NCBI GenBank assembly: GCA_902766855.1
Contig: CACXFE010000021.1
Coordinates: 1-8,464, forward strand
DNA: 8,464 nt
Direction: 5' to 3'
Source: Oscillospiraceae bacterium
GTDB lineage: Bacteria; Bacillota; Clostridia; Oscillospirales; Acutalibacteraceae
Below the pieces are notes generated by a model. The model was not told the DNA's origin. It saw only the letters and a list, made by a program, of their open reading frames with translations, and did not search any database. The translations under genes and the position numbers were made by a program. Positions 6,250 to 8,464 of this stretch are shown here, in pieces. Every line of letters starts with the position of its first letter. Within the stretch, counting starts at the first letter, position 1.

Positions 6250-6729
6250 TTGTTCCATCAAGGGGATCGGATTCTTTACGGCAGAACCGGCGTTTGCACG
6301 GTAGAAGGCGTTTGTGAAAAAACGATCGGGAAAAATGAAACGCATCAATATTATACCTTGCGTCCTCTCTTTCAAAGTCATAATGTCATTTATGCCCCGG
6401 TAGACAGCGAGAAGATTTTTATGCGCACCTTGCTTTCGGAAGGGGAAGTCCGCGCGCTGATCGAGCGCCTCCCGGTGCTGAAAGAAAAAGCGATTGCCGA
6501 TCTTGACAATACCGATTATTCGGCCGGCGCCGAAACGCACGAGCCGGATGAACTGGTGAAAATCGCGTACAAAATCGGGTATCGGCGAAAAGAAGCGCAT
6601 CGGTTGCGTAAAAAAATCAGTTTTTCGGATGAAAAATGGCTCCGCATGGTGGAAAATGTTTTGTTCGGCGAAGTTGCCGCCGTGCTGGGGTTGGAAATTC
6701 CGGAAGTGGAAAAGCGTTGGTTTTCATAA
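6250..6729 (+). CDS. CarD/CdnL/TRCF-domain transcriptional regulator
   Basis: A small cytoplasmic protein of the CarD_CdnL_TRCF family. Known members bind the beta subunit of RNA polymerase through an N-terminal Tudor-like domain and stabilise the open promoter complex. The N-terminus FHQGDRILYGRTGVCTVEGV (residues 2-21) is the family hallmark, followed by YYTLRPL and VIYAPVDS. The rest is charged and predicted mainly helical, as in the C-terminal domain of the family. I prefer TTG 6250 as start (159 residues): relatives begin Met-(Phe/Tyr) right before the GD motif, and GAGG (6238-6241) is 8 nt upstream. A TTG at 6244 is in frame but only 2 nt from that site. Clostridia often carry several paralogues, so a specific symbol is not assigned. 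The gene is monocistronic, with its own promoter and terminator. Confidence 0.9.
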   Translation: MFHQGDRILYGRTGVCTVEGVCEKTIGKNETHQYYTLRPLFQSHNVIYAPVDSEKIFMRTLLSEGEVRALIERLPVLKEKAIADLDNTDYSAGAETHEPDELVKIAYKIGYRRKEAHRLRKKISFSDEKWLRMVENVLFGEVAAVLGLEIPEVEKRWFS

Positions 6730-6731
6730 TC

Positions 6732-6768
6732 AAGCGATCGGTTTGCTCGGCAAGCCGATCGCTTTTTT
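6732..6768 (+). terminator. Strong intrinsic terminator after the CarD-like gene
   Basis: AAGCGATCGGTTTGC (6732-6746) pairs with GCAAGCCGATCGCTT (6750-6764), 15 pairs with one T-G wobble and a TCG loop. It ends in a run of six T (6763-6768). It sits two nt after the TAA stop and cleanly separates this gene from the bofA-addB unit. Confidence 0.93.
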
Positions 6769-6804
6769 GCACGCAAAGCAGGGGCGTCCCACGCGGATCA
6801 TCTG

Positions 6805-6833
6805 TTGACAAGAATTTGAGAATTGTTTATAAT
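6805..6833 (+). promoter_or_regulatory. Exact-consensus sigma-A promoter for the bofA-addB unit
   Basis: TTGACA (6805-6810), a 17-bp spacer, and TATAAT (6828-6833): no mismatch to the vegetative consensus. Transcription is expected to begin near 6840. The downstream gene is 144 nt further on, leaving a long structured leader. Such perfect promoters are usual for stable RNAs or constitutive genes and are unexpected in front of a mother-cell sporulation gene. Confidence 0.88.
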
Positions 6834-6849
6834 GAGGTTATGAAAAAAA

Positions 6850-6981
6850 CGGTCATTTCATATTTATATAATGTCTACGGAACGAATGCTTTGCATGATT
6901 CTGATGTATGCAACCGCCGAAATCAATGATTTTGGCAAAAAGCCGGCATGGTTCCATAGGCAGGATATAGCGAGGTGACCG
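6850..6981 (+). promoter_or_regulatory. Candidate structured leader RNA (three-way junction) covering the bofA ribosome binding site
   Basis: Read by eye, the leader folds into nested helices. Outer helix: CGGTCATT (6850-6857) with GGTGACCG (6974-6981), six Watson-Crick and two G-U pairs, overlapping the bofA ribosome binding site. P1: CTA-GGAAC-ATGC (6875-6889) with GCAT-GTTCC-TAG (6946-6959), twelve pairs broken by one C-A mismatch and a small GA/G internal loop. P2: TTGCAT (6891-6896) with ATGCAA (6908-6913). P3: GCCGAAATC (6916-6924) with GATTTTGGC (6928-6936), nine pairs with one G-U. The junction strands are U, CC and an A-rich AAAAAGCCG. No named RNA family fits. It could be a riboswitch-like translational control element, an sRNA, or chance pairing. 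Confidence 0.45.
6973..6978 (+). promoter_or_regulatory. Ribosome binding site deciding the bofA start
   Basis: AGGTGA lies 5 nt upstream of the ATG at 6984. An in-frame GTG at 6975 lies inside this site and is therefore not the start. Most of the site (6974-6978) lies within the 3' strand of the outer leader helix. Confidence 0.75.
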
Positions 6982-6983
6982 AG

Positions 6984-7247
6984 ATGAAATTATGGGGATA
7001 CGGTGCGGCTGTGCTGTTGGCAGTCGCTTTTTTGGCTATGTTGGTGCCGGCTTGTAAAAGCCGAAAGCCTTTTCGCTTGCTTTTGTTGAATGGATTGGCC
7101 GGAATCACAGCGCTTGCCGTGATCGATCTGACGGCGAAATTCACCGGCATGTATCTCCCGGTGAATCCATGGACTGCCGCCGGCTCTGCATTATACGGGA
7201 TGCCGGCCGTAGGGGGATTTTTGGTATTGCAGATCCTTTTTCGCTGA
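6984..7247 (+). CDS. bofA: BofA-family pro-sigma-K processing inhibitor
   Basis: A small integral membrane protein of 87 residues. In Bacillus, BofA sits in the outer forespore membrane with SpoIVFA and holds the SpoIVFB protease inactive until the forespore signal allows cleavage of pro-sigma-K. Seen here: an N-terminal hydrophobic segment (about 3-22), a basic stretch (KSRKPFR, 25-31), a second hydrophobic segment (about 32-49) containing Asn36, then the family signature TGMYLPVNPWTA (54-65) and a hydrophobic C-terminal end (GMPAVGGFLVLQILF). Length and motif order match the family. It is followed after 27 nt by addB and shares its consensus sigma-A promoter, so expression outside sporulation is plausible. 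The family call is strong; its role in sigma-K control in this organism is inferred. Confidence 0.87.
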   Translation: MKLWGYGAAVLLAVAFLAMLVPACKSRKPFRLLLLNGLAGITALAVIDLTAKFTGMYLPVNPWTAAGSALYGMPAVGGFLVLQILFR

Positions 7248-7274
7248 TCAAAACAGGAAGGACGGATAAACAGG

Positions 7275-8464
7275 ATGTTAAAAGTGCTTTTCGGGCGGCC
7301 CGCTTCCGGGAAAACCACCATGATTTTACGGCAGCTGAAAGAAATTGCAGACCGCTCAGAGCGGGCGGTGCTGGTGATTCCCGAACAGTTTTCTTTTGAA
7401 AGCGAACGCGCTGTGCTGCGCACCCTTGGCGATCAGGCCGCACAGAATGTGGCGGTGATCAGTTTTACCCGCCTGTGTGATGAAGTGGGGCGGGAAGTAG
7501 GCGGCATGGCGGGGCGCACGCTTTCCGGCGCGGATAAAGTGATTTTTATGAGCCGGGCGCTGGCGGCGGTCGGCGAGGAATTATGCCTTTGGGGAAAGTA
7601 CAGCCGGTCGGTGCCCTTTGCAAAAACCGTGCTGGACACCGTGGGGGAATTCAAGATCAACGCCGTTTCCCCGGAGGAATTGAAAAAAGCCGCCGAAACC
7701 GCGGAAAGTGTTTCTTTGCGCAACAAATTACATGATCTTGCCTTGATTTATGAAACCTATGATACATTGGTGGGCGAGCGATTTCTGGATCCCGCCGATC
7801 AATTAACCAAATGTTACCGGCAGTTGGAATCTTGCCGGTATTTTGCCGGGAAAGAGGTCTTTTTTGATTCGTTCAAAGGGTTTACCGGGCAACAATATAA
7901 GATTATCGAACGCGCATTGGCACAGGCGAAGCATGTCACGGTCAGTTTCACGAACGATCCGGCTTTGACCAAAGAAACCAATGTGTTTGCTAATATTCGG
8001 AAAGCGGCGGACAAAATTTGCAGCGCCGCCCGGCGTTACGGGGTGGAAATTGCGCCGCCGATCCTCTTGGATGCGCCTGAAAACCAAGCACCGGCGATCC
8101 GGGCGGTGGAGCGGCTGATCGCGGGGGCCGAACTTTCCGAAGAAGAGGGCGATCCTGCCGCGGTTACCGTTTGCGAGGCGAAAACCGCTTTTGAAGAAGC
8201 GGCTTTTGCGGCGCGCACCGTTCGCCGATTGATGCGTGAAAAGGGGTATCGCTGCCGCGATTTTGTGGTGATCGCGCGCGAAGCCGAGCAGTATGCCGAA
8301 GCGGTGCGATTCTGCTTTGAACAAAATCAAGTGCCTTGTTTTATGGATAAACGCCTGCCGCTTTCGGCTTTTCCGTTGACGGCGGCGGCGTTTTGTGCTG
8401 TGCAGTTCGCACAGAGCGGTTCTTCGGAGCAGTTGCTTCGCTTCCATAAAACCGGGCTTGGAAC
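7275..8464 (+). CDS. addB: ATP-dependent helicase/nuclease subunit B, AddB (5' part only)
   Basis: A subunit of the AddAB complex, which unwinds and resects double-strand DNA ends for RecA-dependent repair. The window holds the first 396 codons with no stop; full AddB proteins are roughly 1,100-1,200 residues, so about two thirds, including the nuclease domain with its iron-sulphur cysteines, lies beyond the right edge. Seen here: Walker A-like GRPASGKTT (7-15), the family motif IPEQFSFESERAVL (35-48), ISFTRLCDEVGREVGG (62-77) and FDSFKGFTGQQ (197-207), all in the order usual for Firmicute AddB. The ATG at 7275 is chosen because the Walker motif begins six residues later, as in relatives. The ribosome binding site AGGAAGGA (7255-7262) is rather far away, at 12 nt. 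The partner addA would be expected downstream. Confidence 0.92.
   Translation, partial: MLKVLFGRPASGKTTMILRQLKEIADRSERAVLVIPEQFSFESERAVLRTLGDQAAQNVAVISFTRLCDEVGREVGGMAGRTLSGADKVIFMSRALAAVGEELCLWGKYSRSVPFAKTVLDTVGEFKINAVSPEELKKAAETAESVSLRNKLHDLALIYETYDTLVGERFLDPADQLTKCYRQLESCRYFAGKEVFFDSFKGFTGQQYKIIERALAQAKHVTVSFTNDPALTKETNVFANIRKAADKICSAARRYGVEIAPPILLDAPENQAPAIRAVERLIAGAELSEEEGDPAAVTVCEAKTAFEEAAFAARTVRRLMREKGYRCRDFVVIAREAEQYAEAVRFCFEQNQVPCFMDKRLPLSAFPLTAAAFCAVQFAQSGSSEQLLRFHKTGLG

Noticed and set aside
6897..6924. Hammerhead-like fragments CTGATG and CGAAA in the bofA leader
   Set aside because: The core needs CTGANGA followed by a closed stem II and GAAA. Here the last A is T, no stem II forms between the two pieces, and no correctly placed cleavage triplet is evident.
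6840..6929. 29-codon ORF starting at the expected transcription start of the bofA unit
   Set aside because: Its ATG would be at or next to the +1 base, so it would need leaderless translation. It ends inside the P3 hairpin, and the peptide is unremarkable. A leader-peptide role cannot be excluded but nothing supports it.
6937..6981. Resemblance of the leader 3' part (AAAGCC, later AGCGAGGTGACCG) to the c-di-GMP-I (GEMM) riboswitch
   Set aside because: The end looks like the GEMM 3' motif, but the hallmark ACGCAAAGC and the GGCAAACC 5' motif are not present, and AGGTGA is explained as the bofA ribosome binding site. A covariance-model search would settle it.

Overview
The window looks like a chromosomal segment of a spore-forming member of the Clostridia (Bacillota). 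The evidence is strong Shine-Dalgarno sites, T-tailed intrinsic terminators, a guanine-class purine riboswitch, an AddB-type recombination helicase/nuclease subunit, and a BofA-family sporulation protein. The genus cannot be named from the sequence. All convincing genes are on the + strand, and I saw no mobile element, CRISPR array, tRNA or rRNA.

Region 1 (1-473) holds the tail of an upstream unit closed by a terminator (121-165). A promoter (254-282) follows, then a long leader containing a guanine-class purine riboswitch aptamer (335-398) and an intrinsic terminator (424-455). Region 2 (474-6123) is one purine-salvage operon: xpt (xanthine phosphoribosyltransferase), a BMP/PnrA-family lipoprotein, a double-domain ABC ATPase, and two membrane permeases. 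The last four genes have the order and architecture of the Bacillus nupNOPQ guanosine/nucleoside importer. The permeases are translationally coupled by overlaps of 14 and 4 bp. Between the lipoprotein and the ATPase lie three stacked hairpins, the last with a T6 tail, which probably make the binding protein more abundant than the rest of the transporter. A plausible working model is uptake of purine nucleosides by the ABC importer and conversion of xanthine to XMP by Xpt, with the operon shut off when guanine accumulates.

Region 3 (6124-6768) is a CarD/CdnL-like RNA-polymerase-binding regulator with its own extended -10 promoter, a hairpin in its leader, a TTG start and a strong terminator. 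Region 4 (6769-8464) begins with an exact-consensus sigma-A promoter (TTGACA, 17 bp, TATAAT). Next comes a leader of about 140 nt that I can fold into a three-way junction, closed by an outer helix covering part of the next gene's ribosome binding site. It is followed by bofA (inhibitor of pro-sigma-K processing) and the first 396 codons of addB, which runs off the right edge.

The two most interesting items are the folded leader upstream of bofA (about 6850-6981), which I cannot assign to a known RNA class, and the purine riboswitch with a shortened, atypical P3/L3 arm.
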